From the NCBI RefSeq assembly GCF_002119525.1, contig NZ_CP017916.1:1550001-1614000 (forward strand): DNA of 64,000 nucleotides, written 5' to 3'. Source of the stretch: Vibrio syngnathi (GTDB lineage: Bacteria > Pseudomonadota > Gammaproteobacteria > Enterobacterales > Vibrionaceae). This document shows positions 8,676 through 17,920 of the stretch, piece by piece. The notes below the pieces were generated by a model. That model saw only the letters and a list, made by a program, of their open reading frames with translations, did no database searches and had not been told where the DNA came from. A program made the translations under genes and the position numbers. The first letter of the stretch is position 1. The number at the start of each line of letters is the position of its first letter.

Positions 8676-9809
8676 CTACAGACTCTTAACTTGAATATCG
8701 GAGAAGTGTTGGCCTTCCATGACGTACTGAGCACCACTCACCACGACGAAATCGCCATCGTTGAGCGTTGATTCAACACATACGGTATTTTGGGACATCG
8801 AAACCACGTCCACAGTCACGCCATGAGCTTGTTCGTTCTTAACCGTGAACACTTGCTCGATGCCAGATTGATTCACCAACGCTGAATACGGTAAACAGAA
8901 ATTACTGCTAGCGTCGCCAAGTTGAGTTGTCAGTGTGACGGCTTTTCCTGGCAATACTGACATATTGGTTGTCTCTACATGGTAAGTAACCGCGTAGGTT
9001 TGTTTAATAGGGTGAGGTGACGTTGCAATTTCAGCGGTGTACCCAATCAATTTTTCCTCTGAGCCATACCAATTGATAACAGCGGTTTGATTCGGCTTGA
9101 ATTCATGAATCAAGTTTTCTGGGACTTGGATTTTAACTTCGAGCTGATCAGGATTGTGAATAGTGAAAGCCGAAATGCCCGGCAGGACTTGTTCAAACTG
9201 ATCGAAGTTCGATGCCGCAACCACACCATCAAAGGGGGCGAGTAGTTGGGTATAACGAATCGAATCTTTCGCATGGCGTATGTTCTGTTCCACGACTTTA
9301 ACCGCCGCTTCACTTCTTTCGTAACCGCTGATTGCACGATCCAGATTAACATCGGCAATCGCGTTGTCAGCAATGGCTTGTTTCACTCGAGCAAGTTCAG
9401 CCTTAGCTAGCTTGTGTGCGGATTTTGCTTCAAGAGAGCGAGCTTGTAACTCTTCCAACGCGACTTGGTAATCATGAGGGTCTAACTGCGCAAGTGGTTG
9501 GCCTTTCTTTACTGACTCACCAACCGAGACCATCATTGTTTGAATCGTGCCAGGCACACGAAATGCGACGCCAGCCGTTTGTGATGATTGCAATTTACCG
9601 GTGAAGGATTTTTCAACCTGATGAGAAAGAGGCTCAAGTTGGATCACTTGAATCGGTCGTGTTTGTTTTTGAGGCGCTGTCGCCTCTGAGGTATTACAAC
9701 CAAACAGGGCGGTTAGGCTTAGTGCGATGACTGTATATTTGAAAATAGGCGTCTGTTGAAATATCGACGAACGCTGAAAAATAGATGAATGTTGAGATAT
9801 AGGCTTCAT
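8676..9809 (-). CDS. RND efflux periplasmic adaptor (membrane fusion protein)
   Basis: The 377-residue adaptor joins pump and channel. It is a lipoprotein: the hydrophobic segment ALSLTALFG is followed by Cys at about residue 38. The lipoyl half-motifs are GTIQTMMVSVGESVKKGQPLA and the matching APFDGVVAASNFDQFEQVLPG, separated by a long alpha-hairpin. The extended N terminus carries an odd near-repeat (SSIFQRSSIFQQTPIF) ahead of the signal. AGGAGT precedes the ATG. It follows the LysR gene after about 100 bases, a gap that may hold the operon's own promoter. Confidence 0.93.
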   Translation of the reverse strand: MKPISQHSSIFQRSSIFQQTPIFKYTVIALSLTALFGCNTSEATAPQKQTRPIQVIQLEPLSHQVEKSFTGKLQSSQTAGVAFRVPGTIQTMMVSVGESVKKGQPLAQLDPHDYQVALEELQARSLEAKSAHKLAKAELARVKQAIADNAIADVNLDRAISGYERSEAAVKVVEQNIRHAKDSIRYTQLLAPFDGVVAASNFDQFEQVLPGISAFTIHNPDQLEVKIQVPENLIHEFKPNQTAVINWYGSEEKLIGYTAEIATSPHPIKQTYAVTYHVETTNMSVLPGKAVTLTTQLGDASSNFCLPYSALVNQSGIEQVFTVKNEQAHGVTVDVVSMSQNTVCVESTLNDGDFVVVSGAQYVMEGQHFSDIQVKSL

Positions 9810-9908
9810 GGATTACTCCTGTCAATTTATGGAGTAATTCTATCTTTCAGTCTTGTTTAGATAATCTAGTCTACACGCGAAACACTGTCACATTACTCGT
9901 TACAATAG

Positions 9909-10787
9909 CTATAGTTTTGGAAGTTCTTGTAATAAAAAATCAATCAAAAGCTGCGCGGAATGGCTTAACGCTTTCCGCTGAGGGTAGAGCAGCCATGCTT
10001 CTTCTCTTTGAAGATTCTCGTCGGGGAATAGGTTAATCAAGGTGCCGTCTTTGAGTTGTTGTCTTACCAAGAGTTCTGGTAACAACGCGATGCCTCTATG
10101 TCGAATTACGCCGCCTTTCACGAAGCCAATGCTGTCGCTGACGACCGAAGGTTCAACTTTGATGGTGTGATCTTTGATCTCCCATTGTTTATCGATGTCG
10201 CTACTTGGCCACCTGAAGCAAACAAATGGGTAATTGGTGAGCTCTCTTAGGTTTGAGGGCTTACCTTGTTTCTCTAGAAACTCAGGGCTTGCGACAAAAA
10301 TACGTTGCAGAACCATCACTTTACGAGCAACCACGTTAGCGTCGCTCAACGTACCACCATGCATCGCGAGGTCTAACCCTTGACGGTACATGTCGACAAA
10401 GCCGTTGCTAATGTTGCGAATATCGAGCTCAACCTTAGGGTACATATCTTGGAATTTAAACAGAGTCGACTGCATGATGTCGCTGGTTTCAGGTAATAGA
10501 CCAATCTTAATTTGCCCGTGTGCAACTTCTGAAAGGTTGGAAGCGACATAATTCGCTTTGTCGAGCGCACTTAATGCATTGAGGAGTTCTTTGTAATACA
10601 ACTCGCCAGATTTGGTTAAGGATAGGCTTCGTGTGGTTCTAAAGAACAGTTGAATGCCGAGAGACTTCTCAAGGTCATTAATTCTACGGCTAACGTTAGC
10701 TCGGGGAAGGTCAAGTGCATTGGCGGCGGCAGTAAAACTACCCAGCTCGACGACAGTGGTAAATAACTTAAGATCTACGATTTTCAT
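9909..10787 (-). CDS. LysR-family transcriptional regulator
   Basis: A 292-residue LysR protein. The winged helix-turn-helix occupies residues 1-60 (LFTTVVELGSFTAAANALDL, RANVSRRINDLEKSLGIQLF), and the rest is a periplasmic-binding-type effector domain. It is encoded just upstream of the RND operon in the same direction, so it very probably regulates that operon, as LysR genes often do with neighbouring efflux genes. The inducer is unknown. No other function is suggested by the context. Confidence 0.93.
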   Translation of the reverse strand: MKIVDLKLFTTVVELGSFTAAANALDLPRANVSRRINDLEKSLGIQLFFRTTRSLSLTKSGELYYKELLNALSALDKANYVASNLSEVAHGQIKIGLLPETSDIMQSTLFKFQDMYPKVELDIRNISNGFVDMYRQGLDLAMHGGTLSDANVVARKVMVLQRIFVASPEFLEKQGKPSNLRELTNYPFVCFRWPSSDIDKQWEIKDHTIKVEPSVVSDSIGFVKGGVIRHRGIALLPELLVRQQLKDGTLINLFPDENLQREEAWLLYPQRKALSHSAQLLIDFLLQELPKL

Positions 10788-11295
10788 AATGATAGGTTCG
10801 AATATGAGGTTGAGTGTCTAACCGATATCGTATATCAAACTGCACATTAAATCGAAAACAACAAACCATGATTAAGTATTTATTAGCGCTGTATCAGAAG
10901 TTTTAACGTAATGTTCAAATGGCAGTGTGCTCCACCATTCAAGAACGACCTTACTTATGCTTACATTTTGCTAAAACCAGAGAATAACCAACTTTTGAAG
11001 ACATGCATGAGCGACGGTTGCATAGAAAGTAAAACACCGTAGTACAGAGTTATGGAAAAGGAACAGAGTGCGCCTAGTTTAATAGTGTTTTTAATCAACA
11101 GGTTGCTGTGAACTGTTTTTGTTCAGGTAAATCAGGCGAGTGAATAAATATTGCCTTAAAAAACAATAAATAATACTTAGCTAAGTCGTGAGCATATAGC
11201 GTGTAAATTTGAGTCGTTCTCCTAATAGATCCAATCAATAAGTATGGCGTTTATTTAAAAATTTTCATGATGTAATATCTTCGCGAATAAAATGT
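10788..11295. other. AT-rich intergenic region, no gene found
   Basis: This 508-base region separates the LysR gene (leftward) from the broken chemoreceptor gene (rightward). It should hold both promoters. I saw no ORF with a ribosome site, no strong hairpin and no sigma-54 element. Confidence 0.5.
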
Positions 11296-12989
11296 TTGAG
11301 ACTACTTATGTATAATTTATCTATGAAAATGAAGATGCTTTTGTCCGCGATTGTACCTGCGATATTGGTTGCGATTGTGACTCTAGTGATTGTTGTTAAC
11401 TCCCAACTATCGGCACTTGAATACGAAGTACAAGATTACCAAACTGTTCTAACTGATGAGCGTAAGAACAATATTGAGATGCAGCTACTATTGCTCAATC
11501 TGTAGTTGAAGATGTAGTACGACGTTTTGGTACAGGGCAAGAAGCACAAGAAGCCGTTAGATTTGCTTTAAAAGAAGCACGTTTTTCTAATGGCAGCGGC
11601 TACTTCTTTGTATTCGACGAAAATGACCACTACATTGTTCACAGCCTAAAGCCACAACTTGAAGGTAAGAATGGCGGTGGTTTAAAAGATCCTAATGGTA
11701 TCAAAATCACGGTTCGCCTACATGAACAGGCAACTAGAGGTGGTGGTTTCATCGAATACATTTATGACAAGCCAGGATCGTCTGTCCCTCAACCTAAAAT
11801 TGCGTACGCTGCGCCTATTTCCGGAACAGGTTGGTTCTTAGGAACGGGTCTTTATATTGATGATATTGCTAAGGCTACAGAGGTTTACCGTCAAGAAGCC
11901 AGTGAGCGTATGGAACAGCAAATAGCAACAATTGTCATTACGGCACTTGGGTTAGTTGCCCTAACTTGTCTTATCATGTCTTATGTCGCATCACGCATGA
12001 TTGCCCCAATCAAAGATATGCTAAATACCTTTATCGACATTGCGAATGGTGAAGGTGATCTTACCCATAGAATTAATGTGTCGGGTACAGATGAAATTGG
12101 TCAATTAGGTAAAGCGTTTAACCAGTTTGTCGGCAAGCTTCACAATATTATTACTGAGGTTTCGAAAGCTACAAATAATGTTACGACGGCCACTGATCAA
12201 ATAAGTAGCCAGACGGTTCATCTAAGTAATCAACTTCAAGAGCACAACCACGAGACAGAACAGGTGGTGACAGCGGTTACAGAGATGAGTAGTACAGCAA
12301 ACGAAGTGGCACAAAGTGCTCATCAAGTGGCTAGCGCAACGAATGAAGCTAACAATGACGCTCATAATGCACAAAACCTTGTGCAAAAGTCGACGCAATC
12401 TATTGGCTCTTTAGAACAGAATGTCGTAACCACGAGTCAACACATGAATTCACTTCACGACCAGTCTAAAAAGATAGACGGTGTGTTACAGGTGATTGGC
12501 GAGATTGCAGAACAAACTAACTTACTAGCGCTAAACGCCGCAATCGAAGCTGCACGAGCAGGTGAGCAAGGTCGAGGTTTTGCTGTAGTAGCTGATGAAG
12601 TACGTAACCTTGCAAGTAGAACTCAAGGTAGTACGTTAGAGATTAAGACCATGCTTGATGAACTTCATAAGTTGGTTGAACAAGCAGTATCTTCGATGGG
12701 TGAAAGTAGCAATACATGTCAGGACGTTGTAACTTCATCAAATGATATTTCTGCTGGTTTAAATAATGTTAGTACCGCTGTAGCCTCAATCAATGCAATG
12801 ACCGACCATATAGCAACTGCGGCAACAGAGCAGAGCTCAGTAACGGAAGAGATAAACCGTAACTTGGTGACTATACGTGACATTGTTAGTTCACTGCTGA
12901 TATCGAGTGAAACATCAAGTACCGCTGTGGATGAACTTAAACAGGCTGGTGGGCAACTAAGCCAACTTGTTGGTCAATTTAAGCTTTAG
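11296..12989 (+). pseudogene. Methyl-accepting chemotaxis protein, broken by a one-base frameshift
   Basis: Residues 1-65 (first membrane helix and start of the sensor) are encoded up to about 11489. Reading then runs into TAG at 11503-11505. From 11490 a shifted frame continues without interruption to 12989 and encodes the missing pieces: a Cache-type sensor ([32 protein letters not shown]), a second membrane helix, HAMP, and a signalling tip ([18 protein letters not shown]). Restoring one A in CTACTATTGCT near 11490 would join the frames as ..[12 protein letters not shown]. It is either a real recent inactivation or a sequencing error; the rest looks intact. Alternative in-frame starts at 11308 and 11323 are possible. 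Confidence 0.85.
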
Positions 12990-13026
12990 ATACTAAATAA
13001 GCATAAACACTCCAGTATAAATTAAG

Positions 13027-13065
13027 AGTGGCGACCGATTGTTAAGCAATTTGGTCGCCACTTTC
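13027..13065. terminator. Rho-independent terminator
   Basis: AGTGGCGACC at 13027-13036 pairs with GGTCGCCACT at 13053-13062, with further inner pairing (ATTG/CAAT), followed by TTTC. It lies after the chemoreceptor gene and may also stop the leftward syp transcript. Confidence 0.75.
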
Positions 13066-13158
13066 TATCCTATAAGCTAGAACCTAAAACCAAGAACTAA
13101 ATATCCTAAAGTAGTCTATAAAAATAACAGCCTTCACTTCACCGCGAACACATCCCAC

Positions 13159-13818
13159 CTATTGCCCACGTCCATCGACCATTACTATGATTGTTTTAGA
13201 AATGATGGCGAGATCAGCAGCAATCCAAGACTTAACAGAACATAGACTTAATGCGTAACTGTGGTCAAAACCGACTTTACGACGTACATCATCAATACAG
13301 GTATCATAGCCTTGGTTCACTTGTGCAAGCCCCGTAATACCGGGCATTACGCCGTAGGTACGGTCAGCAAAGTAAGGGATTTCGTTCTCTAATTTGGTGT
13401 AAAAAGTAGGGCGTTCAGGGCGTGGGCCAATTAGAGACATTTCACCTTTCAATACATTGATCAGTTGTGGCAGTTCATCAAGTCGGGTTTTTCTTAAAAA
13501 GCGGCCAACGGGTGTGATGCGTGGGTCATTCGCTGTAGCCCAAACAGCACCAGAACGCGTTTCTGCATCTTCGTACATACTACGGAATTTCATGATCTCA
13601 AAGATTTCCATTTTCTCCGGTGTCGATTTACCAACACGCAGTTGACGGTAGAAAATCGGGCCACGAGAAGTGAGTGCAATCGCCATCGCAATCAGTGGAA
13701 ATACGGGCGCTAGGAAAATCAAAGCAATCAGTGAGCTCACGAAATCGAAAGTACGTTTAGCACGTGAGATTTTGTATTGGTATAGGTTTTGGGTAGATAG
13801 CTGTTCAATGTTCATCAT
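13159..13818 (-). CDS. sypR: Initiating sugar-phosphate transferase of the polysaccharide locus (SypR-like)
   Basis: The 219-residue enzyme belongs to the bacterial sugar transferase family (WbaP/PglC-type phosphoglycosyl transferases). It is expected to put the first sugar phosphate onto undecaprenyl phosphate at the inner face of the membrane. An N-terminal re-entrant hydrophobic segment (FDFVSSLIALIFLAPVFPLI) is followed by the catalytic motifs IMKFRSMYEDAE, RFLRKTRLDELPQLINVL and SLIGPRPERP. It is the last gene of the sypP-Q-R operon, nine bases after sypQ. The sypR name rests on domain and gene order like the V. fischeri syp locus. Confidence 0.9.
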   Translation of the reverse strand: MMNIEQLSTQNLYQYKISRAKRTFDFVSSLIALIFLAPVFPLIAMAIALTSRGPIFYRQLRVGKSTPEKMEIFEIMKFRSMYEDAETRSGAVWATANDPRITPVGRFLRKTRLDELPQLINVLKGEMSLIGPRPERPTFYTKLENEIPYFADRTYGVMPGITGLAQVNQGYDTCIDDVRRKVGFDHSYALSLCSVKSWIAADLAIISKTIIVMVDGRGQ

Positions 13819-13827
13819 AATAAGTCC

Positions 13828-15015
13828 TTAATGATTCGCTCGTGTCCAAGGTGAGTTTTCTAGTCCGATTAGGTAACGAATGCCACCAATGAAGTTGGCA
13901 TAGTGTCCAACTATCAAATAAGAGATTAATGAAATAGGTTTGTTTACGAGACGTTTTGGCAAGATGCAGCCAAGTACGCCAATGGTATAAACGGCAACTT
14001 GAGCCCATAACAGCGCTTCAAATACCAAGTAGTTGTTAAGTAAGATTGAGCACACCAAGCACACAATCATTAAATATGGAGTGAGTAGACGAAGTCCTTT
14101 TCCTGAGAAGAACGCAAACGCGATGCCTTTGAACTTCGGGCTAAACAAGCCAAACAATCGAATCGCTTGTTGCATGTTACCCGCTGAAATACGAAGTCTT
14201 CTTTTGAAATCTGTTTCTAAATTTGATTCTTCTAGTTCCAGTGCGACCATTTGTGTTTCGTATTCTGCAATGTAACCTTGTTTAACGATTTGCATCGGTA
14301 GAATGAAATCATCATTGATGGTGTTGAGTGGCAGTAGTTCAAATAGGTGTGTTCTGAACAAGTAGAAAGCGCCATGAGAACCTAGGCTCGAACCTAATGA
14401 AGCCTCTGACTCTTTAACCGCGGTTTGATACTGCCAATAGGTGTTTTCACCTTCGTTACCGGTTGGGCAAAGTTGGTACGTTGCGTTTACCACACCAACC
14501 TTGTCACTTTCAAAATGAGCAGCTGCAATAAGCAGTGCGTCCAATGAAATCAGGGCTGATACATCACTTAGCGCCGTGATGTCGCTATTTATGTTCGTCA
14601 CTTCTTCATTGATAACCGCGACTTTACCGCGGTTTAATTGATGGTCATGTATCTCAAAATAAACATCACTGCACATCGCTTCTTGGATTGTCATTTGAGC
14701 AATTTCGACCGTGTCATCAGTACAACCATCACAAGCGATAATGACCTGCAGTTTCTTTTTTGGGTAATCGAGTGAGGCAAGGTTACGAATTTTATCTGCG
14801 ATCCACTGTTCTTCGTTAAATGCAGGAACAAGAACGGTGATGCTCGGTAATGTGCAATCTTGTTGTTCATCTTTGTAACAACGATGGCTTTCTTCAATTT
14901 GACGCGATGGCTGGCTTTTCGCGTACCAGCGTAGTAGTAAAGGATAGGCAGCGTGATGATAGACAATCAACGCACCTGAAAACAGACAAAGTCCCGCTAG
15001 TAACCAGTCGATCAT
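13828..15015 (-). CDS. sypQ: Family 2 membrane glycosyltransferase (SypQ-like)
   Basis: The 395-residue processive-type GT2 has an N-terminal membrane helix, then a GT-A catalytic domain (SITVLVPAFNEE; ACDGCTDDT with the nucleotide-binding aspartate; NTINDDFILPM acceptor region). Three or four C-terminal membrane helices follow. It resembles the IcaA/BcsA-related enzymes that extend polysaccharide at the inner membrane. It overlaps the sypP stop by four bases (ATGA), which shows translational coupling. Position and domain match SypQ of the V. fischeri symbiosis polysaccharide locus. Confidence 0.9.
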   Translation of the reverse strand: MIDWLLAGLCLFSGALIVYHHAAYPLLLRWYAKSQPSRQIEESHRCYKDEQQDCTLPSITVLVPAFNEEQWIADKIRNLASLDYPKKKLQVIIACDGCTDDTVEIAQMTIQEAMCSDVYFEIHDHQLNRGKVAVINEEVTNINSDITALSDVSALISLDALLIAAAHFESDKVGVVNATYQLCPTGNEGENTYWQYQTAVKESEASLGSSLGSHGAFYLFRTHLFELLPLNTINDDFILPMQIVKQGYIAEYETQMVALELEESNLETDFKRRLRISAGNMQQAIRLFGLFSPKFKGIAFAFFSGKGLRLLTPYLMIVCLVCSILLNNYLVFEALLWAQVAVYTIGVLGCILPKRLVNKPISLISYLIVGHYANFIGGIRYLIGLENSPWTRANH

Positions 15016-16112
15016 GCGTATGCTCCTTCTGAGATGTCGTTGTAAGACGAAACCATTTTGATGATATCGAAGTTGTCGAGAACGTAACGACGAGGTGATA
15101 AAAAGCGTTCATTTTGTTTTTCTAATAGCGCACTGGCTAATCCGGCAATGCTGCCACTTTTGACGAGGGAACTGCTGATGGGACATAAGGTTTCGTCAAC
15201 CGCACCGACATTCATCGCGACGGTTGGAATGTTACATGCTTGGGCTTCGAGTGTAGAAAGAGGAAGCCCTTCGTGGCGTGAAGGTAGGCAGAAGGTATCC
15301 AGCGCTCCGTAAAAGGTGGTCATGTCATCCACTAAGCCAAGAAAGATCACACGTTCGCTGAGATTCAAGCGGTCAGTGAGTTGTTCTAGTTGATTGCGTT
15401 TTGAACCATCACCAGCCAGTGCGACAACGGTGTTTGATGGCAGTAGAGCAAGTGCCTTAATCAGCTGGTCTTGACCTTTCACGTGCTCTAATCGCCCCGC
15501 ACAACCAATGATGTATTTGTCGGTTGGTAGGTTGTGCTTTGCTCTCGCGTCTGCTTTTGACATCGGTTTAAATTTCTCACAATCTACGCCGTTTTTAATC
15601 GTGATGATATTGCTGTATGAAAAGGCAGAGCGAAGTTGGTTGTAAACACGGGTTGCATCAGCCACTAACGTTGGTTGAGCCGCTTTCAATGCAAGGGCTT
15701 GTAAGCGACGACGTTTGTTATTTTTCAAATGCCAAGCATCATGCTCGGTATGAATTCGATTAGGAACCCCAGTTACACGGGCAGCGTAACCCGCGTAGAG
15801 CAGTGGGCCAATATGGTGGGTATGAACCACATCGGGTCTAATCCCATTAAATGCTTTAATCAATTTGATGATGATATTGAATTGTACGCCTGGCGCTTTA
15901 TCCAAAAAGACGATTTGATTTTGGTACTGCTTCAATTTTGGCCAGTTGTTTATAGAGTCTTGTTTTGTTCCTTCTAAACTGACAATCAACACTTGGTCTG
16001 TTGGTTTAGCAAGGCGCAGCAAATCTAACGTTAGGGTTTCTAATCCGCCGGGAGCGAGGTGCTGAACAACGTGTATGATCTTTTTACCATGCTTCGTTAA
16101 ATGCGTATTCAT
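15012..16112 (-). CDS. sypP: Family 4 glycosyltransferase (SypP-like)
   Basis: A GT-B fold enzyme. The N-terminal domain starts KKIIHVVQHLAPGGLETLTL, and the nucleotide-sugar domain carries GCAGRLEHVKGQDQLIKAL and the EX7E-like region SRHEGLPLSTLEAQACNIP. The open frame extends to 16295, but that region contains the sigma-54 promoter at 16203-16218, so the start must lie downstream. I chose the ATG at 16112, where homology begins; 16157 is the only other ATG after the expected transcript start. It is the first gene of the sypP-Q-R transcript. The sugar added is unknown. Confidence 0.85.
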   Translation of the reverse strand: MNTHLTKHGKKIIHVVQHLAPGGLETLTLDLLRLAKPTDQVLIVSLEGTKQDSINNWPKLKQYQNQIVFLDKAPGVQFNIIIKLIKAFNGIRPDVVHTHHIGPLLYAGYAARVTGVPNRIHTEHDAWHLKNNKRRRLQALALKAAQPTLVADATRVYNQLRSAFSYSNIITIKNGVDCEKFKPMSKADARAKHNLPTDKYIIGCAGRLEHVKGQDQLIKALALLPSNTVVALAGDGSKRNQLEQLTDRLNLSERVIFLGLVDDMTTFYGALDTFCLPSRHEGLPLSTLEAQACNIPTVAMNVGAVDETLCPISSSLVKSGSIAGLASALLEKQNERFLSPRRYVLDNFDIIKMVSSYNDISEGAYA

Positions 16113-16202
16113 AATTTGGACCCTGCCTTTATAATTCTTGTTTCGCCTTTCTGACATTTTTCTTGAAGTAACTTCTTTAAAACGTTTGACTACAAAGGAG
16201 AT

Positions 16203-16218
16203 TGCAGGAGTTGTGCCA
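16203..16218 (-). promoter_or_regulatory. Sigma-54 promoter of sypPQR
   Basis: On the minus strand the site reads TTGGCACAACTCCTGCAA, with GG and GC separated by exactly 10 bases, a close match to TGGCAC-N5-TTGCW. Transcription would begin near 16191, inside the over-long sypP open frame and upstream of the chosen ATG. Confidence 0.85.
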
Positions 16219-16276
16219 ATTAAATAATTGTTATATTCCAATGATTTATGACTAATTGTTCTAGGGCGGTTTTCAT

Positions 16277-16291
16277 TTCTCAAAATGGGAA
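16277..16291. promoter_or_regulatory. SypG-type enhancer box upstream of sypP
   Basis: TTCTCAAAATGGGAA on the plus strand fits the published SypG element (TTCTCA, three free bases, then TGM). It sits about 60 bases upstream of the -24 element, the same spacing as the boxes before sypL and sypA. Confidence 0.7.
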
Positions 16292-16392
16292 TCAAAACAG
16301 AATTCGAATGAATGGCTGTTTGAATCGTGGTGTTAAATCAGAGGAAAGGTCTGGGGAAACCTCAAGCGGCGTTAGAACTTGGATCTTTAGAC

Positions 16393-16422
16393 AAAAAAAA
16401 CGCCAAACAAGTGCTGGCGTTG
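16393..16422 (-). terminator. Rho-independent terminator after sypLMNO
   Basis: On the minus strand AACGCCA and TGGCGTT pair around an eight-base loop, followed by a run of eight T. It ends the sypL-M-N-O transcript before the sypP promoter, so these are separate operons. Confidence 0.85.
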
Positions 16423-16495
16423 AGTGTTTTGAAGTCTCGAAGCTAAGAAGTTTGTAAGCTAGGAAGCTAGCGAGTTAAAAATGGCTTTGAAGTTA

Positions 16496-17920
16496 CTAGC
16501 TCATTTTAGGGATCACCGTAATCACTGGGACGCCTAAGATCTCTTCGATTTCGTCTTTACGCTTGATTGAAGAGTCAAACAGCTCGAACAATACCGCCAG
16601 ACCAATGCCCAATCCGATGCCCGCAACAAATCCAGCCAGAATAAAGATAAAAGTCGGCATGTTAGATTTCATGCTAGGCGTGAAAGGCAAATCGATAATC
16701 TTCACACGTTTGTTTTGCTCGAATACACCAAGCGAACCCGTTAGCTGAGCCATTTCATAGCGCTCTGTCAGTTCATCGTATAGTTGACGCTTGATTTCAA
16801 CTTGACGTTTAAGGCGGTACATCTCTTTGGCATTTTCACCGAAGTTATTCGCCTTGTGTTCTAATTCGAAAATCATAGTGCGAAGGCTTTTGGTCTCTTC
16901 AGTTAAAGACTCAAAGCGAGCACGAACCAGTTGCAGGCTGTGTAATTGAGTGACCAGAAGAGGTTGGGTATCAGAAAGTTTGTTCAGTGTCGTGCTACTT
17001 GCGATGTCCCAAAGCTGGTCGCTGTTCATCGTTGGCTGGGTTACCTCGAGCAAACTCTTACGTTCATTCTCTAGTCTGTCTAACTCACGCACTTTAGCTT
17101 GCACAGCACTGTGCTTGTCCGTGTATTTTGCTTGTAACAAGGTTAGGTCGCTTCGAATGTCGATGATCTGGTCTTCTAATTTACCAATCACAGGGTTGGT
17201 TCGTGATAGTTGTTGGTCGATTGACCCTAAGCTTTTTTCAACACCGGATAACTCAGCTTCTTTTTCCGCCAGTGTTTGTTTGAGTGAAGCTAAGCGATTC
17301 AAGCTTTGGCTTTGTACCTCAGGTGTCGATTGCACGTTTTCATTTATGTACAAGGCTAATGCTTCTTCCGCTTTTTCGAGTTCGATACGACGCTTGTCTA
17401 TGTGAATTTTCAAGAAATTACTGGAGTCTTCAATCGACGAACGTTCCGGCGCTAACAATTGTTCAATGAAATGTTCACTTACTGAGCGCAGCGTCGCTTC
17501 CATTTCATTTGGTGTGTTGGAGGTTAAGCTTATCTTTAGAAAATCTTTTCCAAGCTGAGTCACCGATAAACGCTGAGACAGGTCTGTAATGATCTCTTGT
17601 TTCTTAATTTCAGGCATATCTGGCGTGGTTAGTTGCAGTTCATCAGCGACTGAGTAAAGTACATGTCGACTGTGAAGCAGTGTTCTCAATGCGTTAAGTC
17701 GGTCTTTGAGCATGGTCGAAACGGCGATGTCTTCCAAGAATGGATTCATCTTGGCCGTTTCTTGAATCAACATACTGGTATGCGCGTCATATTTAGTTGG
17801 AGCCAACTTACTCACACCAAAGCCTACAAATGGCAAAATAAGCATTGGTAGAACGATAACGTAGCGTTGGCGCCACATGGCATTGATGATGGCCAATAAC
17901 CGCAATTTCAGATTATTCAT
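16496..17920 (-). CDS. sypO: Polysaccharide chain-length/co-polymerase protein, Wzz type (SypO-like)
   Basis: A 474-residue inner-membrane protein. It has a first membrane helix (YVIVLPMLILPFVGFGVSKL), a long periplasmic coiled-coil region with GNVR-type features, and a second membrane helix (FIFILAGFVAGIGLGIGLAVLF) followed by a short cytoplasmic tail ending EEILGVPVITVIPKMS. It should set chain length with the Wzy-type polymerase SypL and contact the export channel SypC. The ATG at 17920 overlaps the sypN stop as ATGA and has GGAG five bases upstream; a TTG 18 bases earlier is less likely. No kinase domain is fused. Confidence 0.9.
   Translation of the reverse strand: MNNLKLRLLAIINAMWRQRYVIVLPMLILPFVGFGVSKLAPTKYDAHTSMLIQETAKMNPFLEDIAVSTMLKDRLNALRTLLHSRHVLYSVADELQLTTPDMPEIKKQEIITDLSQRLSVTQLGKDFLKISLTSNTPNEMEATLRSVSEHFIEQLLAPERSSIEDSSNFLKIHIDKRRIELEKAEEALALYINENVQSTPEVQSQSLNRLASLKQTLAEKEAELSGVEKSLGSIDQQLSRTNPVIGKLEDQIIDIRSDLTLLQAKYTDKHSAVQAKVRELDRLENERKSLLEVTQPTMNSDQLWDIASSTTLNKLSDTQPLLVTQLHSLQLVRARFESLTEETKSLRTMIFELEHKANNFGENAKEMYRLKRQVEIKRQLYDELTERYEMAQLTGSLGVFEQNKRVKIIDLPFTPSMKSNMPTFIFILAGFVAGIGLGIGLAVLFELFDSSIKRKDEIEEILGVPVITVIPKMS

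Noticed and set aside
8676..9809. Assigning named Vme efflux genes to the RND system
   Set aside because: Several Vibrio RND paralogues exist and the sequence alone did not let me choose one.
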